A stretch of DNA of 64,000 bases from Bradyrhizobium sp. SRL28. Its GTDB lineage: Bacteria > Pseudomonadota > Alphaproteobacteria > Rhizobiales > Xanthobacteraceae. The position numbers were made by a program, and so were the translations under genes. Under the pieces are notes generated by a model that worked only from the letters and a program-made list of their open reading frames with translations, was not told the origin of the DNA and ran no database searches. The stretch covers positions 82,065 to 146,064 of the forward strand of contig NZ_JAHEAG010000020.1 of assembly GCF_018596315.1 (NCBI RefSeq), given 5' to 3'. Positions 24,589 to 33,093 of the stretch are shown in pieces (the first letter of the stretch is position 1; every line of letters begins with the position of its first letter).

Positions 24589-26805
24589 ATGTTTCGCCTT
24601 GCATCACCCGTCGGGCTCGTGCGCAGCTCGCTGCTGGCATCGGCCGCCATGTTCGTATCGCCGTTTGACGCCGAAGCGCAGACCCGCCCATCAAGCCTTC
24701 CGCCGGTAACCGTCACCGCGCCGGAACCACAACGCGCCACCAGCGCCCGTCCGCCCCGCAGCGCAGCGCGGTCCGCCCGCACCGTTCGGCAGACGCGCGC
24801 TCCAGCGCCGCAGACCGCTGGCGATCAGGGGCAGGGCGGTCGCGGCGCGCTGGCGGTGCTCAGCGCGCAGCAGGCGCTGACCGAGATCAACAACACCCCG
24901 GGCGGCGTCGCGATCGTGCCGGCCGCGGCCTACAGGAATTCGACGGTCTCCAATACCATCAAGGACATCCTGGATTACGTGCCGGGCGTCTTTGCGCAGC
25001 CGAAATGGGGCGACGACACAAGGCTTTCGATCCGCGGCTCGGGCCTGTCGCGCAATTTCCACCTGCGCGGCGTGCAGCTCTACATGGACGGCATTCCGAT
25101 CAACACCGCTGACGGTTACGGCGACTTCCAGCAGATCGACCCGACCGCCTACAAATATGTCGAGGTCTGGAAGGGCGCCAATGCGCTGCAGTTCGGCGCG
25201 AACTCGCTCGGCGGCGCTATCAATTTTGTGATTCCAACCGGCCGCGATCCGTGGCCGAACGGCGTGTCGGCCGATATGGGCGCATTCGGATTCAAGCGGC
25301 TGCAGGCGAACGCCGGCGGCGCGAACGGACCATGGGACGGTTTCGTCACCGCGTCGACCCAGGCCTCGGATGGCTTCAGGAACCACAGTTCCGGCAGCAG
25401 CACCCGCGTCAGCGGCAATGTCGGCTATCAATTCTCACCGGATGCCGAAACGCGGTTCTATTTCAACGCCAATGAGATCCGCCAGCGCATCCCCGGCACC
25501 GTCACCAAGCAATCGGCCTTGACCGATCCCCAAGCCGCCGCGCCGGCAAACGTCGCACTGGACCAGCAGCGCAACCTCAATACCGTCATGCTCGCCAACA
25601 AGACCACGATCCGGCTGGACGACACCAAGATCGAGTTCGGCATGTTTGGCGTCGATCGCCATTTGATGCACCCGATCTTCCAGTGGCTCGACTACCGCTA
25701 CCGGGACTATGGTGCCTTCGCCAAGGTCACCGACGACCGCTTCATCGGCGGCTACCGCAACCGACTTGTCGCCGGCGTCAACATCCTGAACGGCAGCATC
25801 GACAACCAGCAATTCGCCAATCTCGGCGGCCAGAAGGGCCCGTTGCTGTCCTCGTCGATCGACAGCTCGAAGAACACCTCCTTCTATATCGAAGACAGCT
25901 TCTACTTCCTGCCCAACGTTGCCGCGATTGCCGGCACGCAATTCCTCTACGCCACCCGGAACCGGCTGGATCGTTTTCTCGACAATGTTGATACTTCGGG
26001 GGCGACCGAGTTCAAGATTTGGTCGCCGAAGACTGGTCTGCTCTGGAATATCGATCCGACCTGGCAGGCCTACGCCAACATCTCGCGAAGCGCCGAGGTG
26101 CCGAGTTTCGGCGAAAGCTCGTCCGGGGCGGGCGGCACGCCGGTCTTCCGGTTCACCAGCATACGTCCGCAGATCGCAACCACTTATGAAATCGGAACGC
26201 GCATGAAGCGACCCGATTACGCCTGGGAGATCACGGGCTATCGGGCCAACATTCGCGACGAGTTGCAATGTCTCTTCGGCACCGCCACCGCCGGAACTTG
26301 CAACGTCGCCAACGCCGATCGCACCATTCACCAAGGCATCGAAGCAGGTGCGGGCGCCGCAATTTTCCACGGCATCTTCAACAATGGCCCGGCGCCCGAC
26401 AAGCTCTGGCTGAACCTGGCCTACACGTTCAACGATTTCCGTTTCGACAACGACCCGAACTTCCGCAACAACCTGCTGCCCGGAGCTCCGCGCCACTATC
26501 TTCGTGCCGAGTTGCTGTACAAGAATCCAACGGGGTTCTATTTCGGGCCCAATGTCGAATGGGTGCCGCAGTCCTATTTTGTCGACAACGCCAACACGCT
26601 AAGGACCTCAGCCTATGCGCTGCTCGGGCTGAAGGCAGGCTTCGACAATGGCGGGCCGATTTCGGCCTATATCGAGGGGCGCAATCTCCTGAATAAGGCC
26701 TACATTTCGAGCGCCAGCATCATCAATCAGGCGACTGCAACGTCACCCCTGTTCGAACCGGGTAACGGACGGGCAGTTTATGCCGGCATCAGGTACCGAT
26801 GGTGA
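24589..26805 (+). CDS. TonB-dependent receptor 2 (copper-type locus)
   Basis: Outer-membrane transporter (738 aa) with signal peptide ending DAEA (about residue 30), a possible TonB box SLPPVTVTAP, a long Pro/Ala/Arg linker, plug domain (TIKDILDYVPGVFAQ, RLSIRGSGLSRNFHLRGVQLYMDGIPIN, ALQFGANSLGGAINFV) and a barrel ending AGIRYRW with the typical terminal aromatic. It is only distantly similar to receptor 1 although the leader and preceding DUF2946 gene correspond. The plug resembles the FecA/copper-siderophore group by eye, but the ligand is not determined. Confidence 0.93.
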   Translation: MFRLASPVGLVRSSLLASAAMFVSPFDAEAQTRPSSLPPVTVTAPEPQRATSARPPRSAARSARTVRQTRAPAPQTAGDQGQGGRGALAVLSAQQALTEINNTPGGVAIVPAAAYRNSTVSNTIKDILDYVPGVFAQPKWGDDTRLSIRGSGLSRNFHLRGVQLYMDGIPINTADGYGDFQQIDPTAYKYVEVWKGANALQFGANSLGGAINFVIPTGRDPWPNGVSADMGAFGFKRLQANAGGANGPWDGFVTASTQASDGFRNHSSGSSTRVSGNVGYQFSPDAETRFYFNANEIRQRIPGTVTKQSALTDPQAAAPANVALDQQRNLNTVMLANKTTIRLDDTKIEFGMFGVDRHLMHPIFQWLDYRYRDYGAFAKVTDDRFIGGYRNRLVAGVNILNGSIDNQQFANLGGQKGPLLSSSIDSSKNTSFYIEDSFYFLPNVAAIAGTQFLYATRNRLDRFLDNVDTSGATEFKIWSPKTGLLWNIDPTWQAYANISRSAEVPSFGESSSGAGGTPVFRFTSIRPQIATTYEIGTRMKRPDYAWEITGYRANIRDELQCLFGTATAGTCNVANADRTIHQGIEAGAGAAIFHGIFNNGPAPDKLWLNLAYTFNDFRFDNDPNFRNNLLPGAPRHYLRAELLYKNPTGFYFGPNVEWVPQSYFVDNANTLRTSAYALLGLKAGFDNGGPISAYIEGRNLLNKAYISSASIINQATATSPLFEPGNGRAVYAGIRYRW

Positions 26806-26816
26806 GGAGAAACGCT

Positions 26817-27272
26817 ATGTATCATCGATATCTCTTCAATCCGTGGGCTCGCAAGGCGCGCGAAAAATCGTCATCGTCGCGGCTCGCGTTCGCAGTTTTA
26901 TTTTCTCTGAACTTTCTTGCAGCGGGGCCAACTCTCGCTGCCAGTGACAGCGACAGTTTCTTCACGCATCTTCACACCGAGAAAGCGATGGCAAACGTCA
27001 CGATCTCGCCCGGGCGTGCCGGGCCCGTCGATATCACCATCCAGCTCGAGACGGTCGACGAGCTGCCCCTGACGGCAAAGGCCGTTTCGGTGACGCTTCT
27101 GGACGCGCAATCGGGAAGCGATCGCCAGACGCTTCAGGCCACGCGCGGCAGCGACGATCAGTGGTACGTTCGGACCTCGATGAAGACGCCCGGGCGCTGG
27201 ATACTGGGGCTCGGCATTTCGATCTCGGAAACCGACAGCGTCAATATCGAGTCGCCGATTGTGATCAAATGA
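26817..27272 (+). CDS. YtkA/FixH-like exported protein
   Basis: A 151-residue protein with a hydrophobic export segment (about residues 22-40, ending TLAAS) and a small beta domain. FFTHLHTEKAMANVTISPGRAGPVDITIQL closely resembles the C-terminal domain of the CopC-CopD fusion at 28558-30123 (SVHIHTDAAMFQVLVSPGKVGANDFVLQL), so this is a free-standing copy of that YtkA-like domain. The ATG has GAGGAGA eight bases upstream and lies 11 bases after receptor 2. Its role is unknown; a copper-site accessory function is inferred from context. Confidence 0.72.
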   Translation: MYHRYLFNPWARKAREKSSSSRLAFAVLFSLNFLAAGPTLAASDSDSFFTHLHTEKAMANVTISPGRAGPVDITIQLETVDELPLTAKAVSVTLLDAQSGSDRQTLQATRGSDDQWYVRTSMKTPGRWILGLGISISETDSVNIESPIVIK

Positions 27273-27502
27273 TTGGGAGAGGGGCGGCGGCCTGTTCACG
27301 GTTGATTTCGGCCCGTTATGGTGGAACGAAGGATGAGGTCGAAGTGAGGCTTGCTCCAGAACAGGTCGCCGTGTTTTCTCGTTTCGAAGGACTTGTGACA
27401 ATGGTCGAAGCGTCTCGCCATTCGGCGGCCAGGCGCGGCACTCGAGGTAATCAGGCGTAAGAATTTAATTTGCAAACGGAATTGAAAATCGGAAGGTCGA
27501 AC

Positions 27503-28012
27503 ATGAAGAACATTATGCGCATGCTCGCTTGTGCTGCGGCCCTGCTGGTGCTTTCAGGCGCATCGTCACAGGCCCAGGAGATCAAGGCCGGCGATCTCGT
27601 TATTGCACAGGCCTGGAGCCGCGCGACGCCGGGCGGCGCTAAAATTGCGGGCGGCTATCTCACGATCGAGAACAAGGGCACGGCGCCGGACCGGCTGACC
27701 GCCGTGTCCGGCGACATCGCCGGCAGGGTCGAGATTCACGAGATGGCCATGAACAACGGCGTCATGACCATGCGTCCGCTCGAGAAGGGGCTGGAAATCG
27801 AGCCCGGCAAGACCGTCAAGCTCGCGCCCGGCGGCTACCATCTGATGCTGATGGATCTGAAGAACCCGCTCAAGCAGGGCGAGAAGGTGCCGCTCGAATT
27901 GCGTTTCGAAAAAGCCGGCAAGGTGGTCGTGTCGCTCGACGTGCAGGGCGTCGGCGCCAAGGGGCCGGGGGGTGCGGAGCATTCCGGCGGCAAGCACGAT
28001 ATGAAGAAGTAG
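27503..28012 (+). CDS. Periplasmic copper chaperone PCu(A)C
   Basis: A 169-residue exported protein of the PCu(A)C family, which carries Cu(I) to cytochrome oxidase assembly in the periplasm. Signal peptide 1-24 (ending SQA). The metal motif is complete: His79 in VEIHEMAM, Met90 in GVMTMRPL, His113 and Met115 in GYHLMLMDL. The tail EHSGGKHDMKK adds more potential ligands. ATG at 27503 has GGAAGG upstream. It leads a tight three-gene group with ycnI-like and copCD-like genes. A 230-base gap with no convincing gene precedes it. Confidence 0.92.
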   Translation: MKNIMRMLACAAALLVLSGASSQAQEIKAGDLVIAQAWSRATPGGAKIAGGYLTIENKGTAPDRLTAVSGDIAGRVEIHEMAMNNGVMTMRPLEKGLEIEPGKTVKLAPGGYHLMLMDLKNPLKQGEKVPLELRFEKAGKVVVSLDVQGVGAKGPGGAEHSGGKHDMKK

Positions 28013-28023
28013 AGGACCAGCCG

Positions 28024-28548
28024 ATGTCGAAGATTGCTTTTGCCGTCATCACGCTTGCCGCGTTCGCGGCCTCTCAGGCCGCCGCGCATGTCACTCTTGA
28101 GAGACGGCAGGCGCCGGTCGGCTCATACTACAAGGCGGTGTTTGCCGTGCCACACGGCTGCGCGGGATCGCCGACCGTCAAGCTGCGGGTGCAAATTCCG
28201 GAAGGTGTGATCGGCATCAAGCCGATGCCCAAGCCGGGCTGGACCCTCGAGACGGTCAAGGGCAAATACGCCACCGAGTATGAATTTCACGGCGGGAAAA
28301 TATCCGAGGGCGTCAAGGAAGTGGTGTGGAGCGGCGGCAAGCTTGCCGACGACAATTTCGATGAATTCGTCTTCTCCAGCTATCTCACGGCGGGACTGAA
28401 GCCGGACACCACGCTGTATTTTCCCGTGGTGCAGGAATGCGAGCAGGGGGTTAGCCGCTGGATCGATATTCCCTCAGCAGGCCAGAGCGGCCATGTGCAT
28501 GACAGCAAGACGCCGGCGCCGGGCCTTAAGCTGACGACGAAGCCGTAA
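28024..28548 (+). CDS. YcnI family copper-associated protein (DUF1775)
   Basis: A 174-residue exported protein. Signal peptide ends at Ala21, so the mature N-terminus is His22 (AHVTLERRQAPVGSYY), the usual copper-binding histidine of YcnI proteins. VFAVPHGCAGSPTVKLRVQIPEG and KPDTTLYFPVVQEC are typical of the domain. No C-terminal membrane anchor is present, unlike in Bacillus. It starts 11 bases after the PCu(A)C gene and ends 9 bases before the copCD-like gene, an arrangement widespread in proteobacteria. Confidence 0.9.
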   Translation: MSKIAFAVITLAAFAASQAAAHVTLERRQAPVGSYYKAVFAVPHGCAGSPTVKLRVQIPEGVIGIKPMPKPGWTLETVKGKYATEYEFHGGKISEGVKEVVWSGGKLADDNFDEFVFSSYLTAGLKPDTTLYFPVVQECEQGVSRWIDIPSAGQSGHVHDSKTPAPGLKLTTKP

Positions 28549-28557
28549 AGCAAACCG

Positions 28558-30123
28558 ATGGCGCGCGTGCTCGCTAGCCTTGCCGCGCTGCTGTCGGCCC
28601 TGTGCATTGCGAGCGCCGCGTGGGCCCATGCGACGCTGGTTTCTTCGGAGCCGGCCGATGGCAGCGTGCTGGCGCAGCCGCCGAAGATGGTGCAGTTGCA
28701 CTTCAACGAGAGCATCACGCCGGCCGTGATCGGCGTCATCGATGCCGGCGGCAAGGCGCGCGATGTCGCAACCCGTGCGGTCGGCCAATCCGTGCTGATC
28801 GTTCTGCCCGACGACCTGCCGCAAGGTACCCAAATCGTCAGCTACCGCGTGGTCTCGCAGGACGGCCATCCCGTGGCGGGATCGATGGTGTTTTCAATCG
28901 GCGCCGTGACCGGGGCCGCGCCGCCCGCGAAAGCCAGTCCGCTGTCGGTGTTGATTTGGCTGGCGCGGATCGGGGTCTATCTCGGCCTGTTTGTCGGCGT
29001 CGGCGGTGCCTTCTTCGTAACTTGGATCGGGCAGGGCCCGAGCGGATCAACGGTCAGTCGCGCTGCGCTTGCCGTCGGTCTCGTCAGCGCGGTGGCCTCA
29101 CTCGGCCTGCAAGGTCTCGATCTCCTCAACCTTCCCCTTGGCGGCATCGTGACATCAGCACCGTGGACCAGCGCGCTCGCTACCTCCCTCGGGCCATCGC
29201 TATTGATTGCGATCGTGGCGATGGCCATCGCCTGGTTCGCATGGCAAAGCCCGAGCGTCCTGATTTCCTGGAACTTGACCACGCTCGCCATGGCGGGCGT
29301 CGGGCTGTCGCTCGCGACCAGCGGGCATGCGGCGACGGCTTCACCCCAATGGGTGACGCGGCCATCGCTGTTCCTGCACGGCATCGCCGCGGCCTACTGG
29401 ATCGGCGCGCTGGCGCCGCTGGCGGCGATGGCGCATCGGCGCAAAGACGACCTGCCGCGCGTGCTCAAGCAGTTTTCGGCCGTAGCGGTGCTGCTTGTCG
29501 GGCTCCTCGTACTAAGCGGACTGGTGCTTTCGATCATCCAGCTCGGAAGCCTGCGCGCGCTGATCGAGACTCAATACGGCATCATCCTCTCGATCAAGCT
29601 AACGCTCGTGATCCTGTTGCTCGGACTTGCGGGGCTGAACCGGTTTCTCTTCACGCCTGCGGTCGTTGCGGATCATGAAAACACCCGCCCGCTACTGTGG
29701 TCGATCCTCACGGAATGCGTGCTCGTCGTTTGCATCCTTGCTGTGGTCGCCGGCTGGCGCTTCACGCCGCCGCCGCGCGCCTCAGTTGCTCCTGTTGCCG
29801 CGCCGCTCTCGGTCCACATCCACACGGATGCTGCGATGTTTCAGGTGCTGGTTTCGCCGGGCAAGGTCGGCGCCAACGACTTTGTCCTGCAGTTGATGAC
29901 GGGCGATGCGGCGCTGCTGCCGGCCAAGGAGGCGACGCTGATCCTGAGTTTGCCGGAGCGCGGCATCGAGCCGATGGAGCGCCGCGCGACGCTCGGGCCG
30001 GACGGTTACTGGCACGTGCGCGGCGTGGCGCTGCCGCTGGCGGGACGTTGGCGGATGCAGATCGATGCGTTGGTCACGGACTTCCAGAAGATCACGTTGC
30101 AAGATGAATTGCAGGTACGCTAA
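28558..30123 (+). CDS. CopC-CopD fusion with C-terminal YtkA-like domain
   Basis: A 521-residue membrane protein of three parts. Residues 1-115 form a signal peptide plus CopC domain: mature N-terminal His24 (AWAHATLVSSEPADGS) and Asp102/His104 in QDGHPVAG, the Cu(II) site. Residues about 130-400 hold eight membrane helices of the CopD family. Residues about 415-521 form a soluble beta domain like the free-standing protein at 26817-27272. CopC-CopD proteins are linked to copper import into the cytoplasm or to enzyme metallation. It closes the locus; a dispersed palindrome follows. Confidence 0.92.
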   Translation: MARVLASLAALLSALCIASAAWAHATLVSSEPADGSVLAQPPKMVQLHFNESITPAVIGVIDAGGKARDVATRAVGQSVLIVLPDDLPQGTQIVSYRVVSQDGHPVAGSMVFSIGAVTGAAPPAKASPLSVLIWLARIGVYLGLFVGVGGAFFVTWIGQGPSGSTVSRAALAVGLVSAVASLGLQGLDLLNLPLGGIVTSAPWTSALATSLGPSLLIAIVAMAIAWFAWQSPSVLISWNLTTLAMAGVGLSLATSGHAATASPQWVTRPSLFLHGIAAAYWIGALAPLAAMAHRRKDDLPRVLKQFSAVAVLLVGLLVLSGLVLSIIQLGSLRALIETQYGIILSIKLTLVILLLGLAGLNRFLFTPAVVADHENTRPLLWSILTECVLVVCILAVVAGWRFTPPPRASVAPVAAPLSVHIHTDAAMFQVLVSPGKVGANDFVLQLMTGDAALLPAKEATLILSLPERGIEPMERRATLGPDGYWHVRGVALPLAGRWRMQIDALVTDFQKITLQDELQVR

Positions 30124-30142
30124 CGCCGGCTCGCCAATAACT

Positions 30143-30234
30143 TGTAGGATGGGTAGAGCGCAGCGAAACCCATCATTGATCGAGCCCGCGTTACCGGCAT
30201 TGATGGGTATCGCTTCGCTCCACCCATCCTACGA
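30143..30234. repeat. Dispersed palindromic element, TAGGATGGGT type
   Basis: The left end TGTAGGATGGGTAGAGCGCA and the right end CTCCACCCATCCTACGA are inverted repeats, with inner halves AAACCCATCA and TGATGGGTAT also complementary. The whole can fold into a long hairpin. Elements of this look recur in Bradyrhizobium genomes. Two related copies occur at 63411-63509 and from 63928. It lies downstream of the copCD-like gene. The remaining 180 bases up to proS show nothing else I can name. Confidence 0.8.
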
Positions 30235-30417
30235 ACACCGCATGCCCGCCTTTGCGGGGTATGACGTCGTTGTGAATGTATGAGGACCGCGAAGCCCAAA
30301 AACGGCCCGAAAATCCGCCTTTCCGGCCGCTTTTCACCGGCCCCGGCCTTGTATTTTCGCACCCGATCCGGTTTCACTGCACCTCTTCCGGTATCCCACT
30401 GATTCCCGAGTTGTCCC

Positions 30418-31737
30418 ATGCGGTTGTCGCGGTTTTTTCTACCCATCCTGAAAGAGAATCCGAAAGAGGCGGAGATCGTCTCGCATCGGCTGATGCTGCG
30501 CGCGGGCATGATGCGGCAGGAAGCGGCCGGCATCTACGCCTGGCTGCCGCTGGGATTTCGGGTGCTGAAGAAGATCGAGCAGATCGTCCGTGAGGAGCAG
30601 GATCGCGCCGGCGCGCTGGAACTGTTGATGCCGACACTGCAGCTCGCCGACCTCTGGCGCGAGAGCGGTCGCTACGATGCCTATGGTCCGGAGATGCTGC
30701 GCATCGCCGACCGCCACAAGCGCGAATTGCTGTACGGGCCGACCAACGAGGAAATGATCACCGAGATTTTTCGGGCCTATGTCAAATCCTACAGGAGCCT
30801 GCCGCTCAATCTCTATCACATCCAGTGGAAGTTCCGCGACGAGCAGCGCCCGCGCTTCGGCGTGATGCGCGGCCGCGAATTCCTGATGAAGGATGCTTAT
30901 TCCTTCGACATCGACGAGGCGGCGGCGCGCCGCTCCTATAACCGGATGTTCGTTGCCTATCTGCGGACGTTTGCGCGGATGGGATTGAAGGCGATCCCGA
31001 TGCGCGCCGAGACCGGCCCGATCGGCGGCGACCTCAGCCACGAATTCATCGTGCTGGCGGAAACCGGTGAATCCGGTGTGTTCTGCAACAGCGACGTGCT
31101 CAATCTGCCGATCCCGCCCGATGACGTCGACTATGATGGCGATCTCACTGACATCATCAAGCAATGGACATCGGTCTATGCGGCGACCGAGGACGTGCAT
31201 GACGCCGATCGCTACGAACGCGAAGTGCCAGCCGACAAGCGCGTCAATACGCGCGGCATCGAGGTCGGCCAGATCTTCTATTTCGGCACCAAATATTCCG
31301 ATGCGATGAAGGCGCTGGTCGCCGGCGCCGATGGCGTCGACGTGCCGATCCATGGCGGCTCCTACGGCGTCGGCGTCTCGCGCCTGGTCGGCGCCATCAT
31401 CGAGGCCTGCCACGACGATGCCGGCATCAAATGGCCGGAAGCCGTCGCGCCGTTCACCGCCGTGATCTTGAACCTGAAGCAGGGGGATGCGGCCGTCGAT
31501 GGCGCGTGCGAGAAGCTTTATCGGGAGCTTCAGGCCAAGGGCGTCGACGTGCTCTATGACGATACCGACCAGCGCGCCGGCGCGAAGTTCGCGGCCGCCG
31601 ACCTGATCGGTATTCCCTGGCAGATTCTGGTCGGGCCGAAGGGCCTTGCTGAGGGCAAGCTCGAGATCAAGCGGCGCAGCGATGGTTCGCGCGAGAATCT
31701 CAGCCCCGCGGAAGTGGTGGCGAGGATCGCGGGATAA
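30418..31737 (+). CDS. proS: Prolyl-tRNA synthetase, short form without editing insertion
   Basis: Class II synthetase (439 aa) charging tRNA-Pro. Motif 2 is visible as FRDEQRPRFGVMRGREFLMKDAYSFD. The anticodon-binding domain starts near residue 345 (FTAVILNL). Between motifs 2 and 3 there is no room for the roughly 180-residue INS editing domain found in the E. coli enzyme (572 aa), which is normal for alphaproteobacteria. Correction of Ala-tRNA-Pro must then come from separate YbaK-type proteins; one is encoded at 43746-44213. The start at 30418 gives the family N-terminus MRLSRFFLPILKE. Confidence 0.95.
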   Translation: MRLSRFFLPILKENPKEAEIVSHRLMLRAGMMRQEAAGIYAWLPLGFRVLKKIEQIVREEQDRAGALELLMPTLQLADLWRESGRYDAYGPEMLRIADRHKRELLYGPTNEEMITEIFRAYVKSYRSLPLNLYHIQWKFRDEQRPRFGVMRGREFLMKDAYSFDIDEAAARRSYNRMFVAYLRTFARMGLKAIPMRAETGPIGGDLSHEFIVLAETGESGVFCNSDVLNLPIPPDDVDYDGDLTDIIKQWTSVYAATEDVHDADRYEREVPADKRVNTRGIEVGQIFYFGTKYSDAMKALVAGADGVDVPIHGGSYGVGVSRLVGAIIEACHDDAGIKWPEAVAPFTAVILNLKQGDAAVDGACEKLYRELQAKGVDVLYDDTDQRAGAKFAAADLIGIPWQILVGPKGLAEGKLEIKRRSDGSRENLSPAEVVARIAG

Positions 31738-31805
31738 GATATCCACTGTGGCGGTAATGTTGGCCAATAAGGCCACATTTGGCCCGAATCATGGGATTAT
31801 CGAGT

Positions 31806-33086
31806 ATGGATGAGACCATGAACGAGACAGCTCGAACCCCGCCTTTTGCGCCCTTCGAATGGCTGTTGTCCGGGCGTTATCTGCGTGCGCGTCGCAGGGA
31901 AGGCTTCATTTCGGTCATCGCCGGCTTTTCGTTCCTCGGCATCATGCTCGGCGTCGCCACGCTGATCATCGTGATGGCCGTGATGAACGGTTTTCGCAAG
32001 GAACTCCTGGACAAGATCCTCGGGCTGAACGGCCATTTGCTGGTGCAGCCGCTGGAATCGCCGCTGACCGACTGGAAGGACGTCGCCGAGCGCATCAGCC
32101 AGGTCGAGGGTATCCGCCTTGCCGCGCCGGTCGTGGACGGTCAGGCGCTGGCATCTTCCGCCTTCAACGCCGCCGGCGTGCTGGTGCGGGGCATGCGGTC
32201 TGCGGACTTGAACAACCTCACCTCGATCGCAAAGAACATCAAACAGGGCACGCTGGAAGGTTTTGACGAGGGGCAGGGCGTCACCATCGGACGCCGGCTT
32301 GCCGATCAATTGTCGCTGCACGCCGGCGATACCATCACGCTGGTTGCGCCCAAGGGCGCGGTGACGCCCATGGGCACGACACCGCGCATAAAGCCCTACA
32401 AGGTGGCGGCCGTGTTCGAGATCGGCATGTCGGAATATGACGCCAGCTTCGTGTTCATGCCGCTGCCGGAGTCGCAGGCCTATTTCAACCGCAAGGACGA
32501 CGTGACCGCGATCGAGGTATTCACCACCAATCCCGATCGTATCGACGCGTTCCGCAAGCTGGTGACGGAGGCGGCCGGACGGCCGGTGTTCCTCGTCGAC
32601 TGGCGGCAGCGCAACTCGACCTTCTTCAACGCGCTGCAGGTTGAGCGCAATGTGATGTTTTTGATCCTGACCATGATCGTGCTGGTTGCCGCGCTCAACA
32701 TCGTCTCCGGCCTGATCATGCTGGTCAAGGACAAGGGGCAGGATATCGCTATCCTGCGGACGATGGGCGCCTCGCAGGGCTCGATCATGCGGATATTCCT
32801 GATTACGGGCGCTGCGATCGGCGTGGTCGGCACGCTGACCGGATTCTTCGTCGGCATGCTGATCTGCCTGAACATCGAATCGATCCGGCAGTTCCTGTCC
32901 TGGATGACCAACACCGAATTGTTCTCGCCGGAACTCTATTTCCTCTCGCGCCTGCCGGCCGAGGTCGATTTCGGCGAGACCACTGCGGTCGTGATCATGG
33001 CGCTGACGCTGTCGTTCCTGGCGACGCTCTATCCGTCCTGGCGCGCCGCGCGCCTCGATCCCGTCGACGCGCTCCGGTACGAGTGA
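31806..33086 (+). CDS. lolC: Lipoprotein-releasing ABC transporter permease LolC/LolE
   Basis: Inner-membrane permease (about 426 aa) that, with LolD, extracts lipoproteins from the membrane for transfer to LolA. One N-terminal helix (FISVIAGFSFLGIMLGVATLIIVMAVMNGF), a large periplasmic domain and three C-terminal helices are present, with DKGQDIAILRTMGAS as the coupling segment. Start codons at 31791, 31806 and 31818 are all possible; 31818 has GGATGAG before it. Alphaproteobacteria have a single LolC/E-type permease here. lolD follows after 7 bases. Confidence 0.92.
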   Translation: MDETMNETARTPPFAPFEWLLSGRYLRARRREGFISVIAGFSFLGIMLGVATLIIVMAVMNGFRKELLDKILGLNGHLLVQPLESPLTDWKDVAERISQVEGIRLAAPVVDGQALASSAFNAAGVLVRGMRSADLNNLTSIAKNIKQGTLEGFDEGQGVTIGRRLADQLSLHAGDTITLVAPKGAVTPMGTTPRIKPYKVAAVFEIGMSEYDASFVFMPLPESQAYFNRKDDVTAIEVFTTNPDRIDAFRKLVTEAAGRPVFLVDWRQRNSTFFNALQVERNVMFLILTMIVLVAALNIVSGLIMLVKDKGQDIAILRTMGASQGSIMRIFLITGAAIGVVGTLTGFFVGMLICLNIESIRQFLSWMTNTELFSPELYFLSRLPAEVDFGETTAVVIMALTLSFLATLYPSWRAARLDPVDALRYE

Positions 33087-33093
33087 GGACGTG

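Noticed and set aside
27161..27460. 99-codon frame between the YtkA-like and PCu(A)C genes
   Set aside because: It overlaps the end of the YtkA-like gene in another frame, lacks a ribosome site and resembles no protein.
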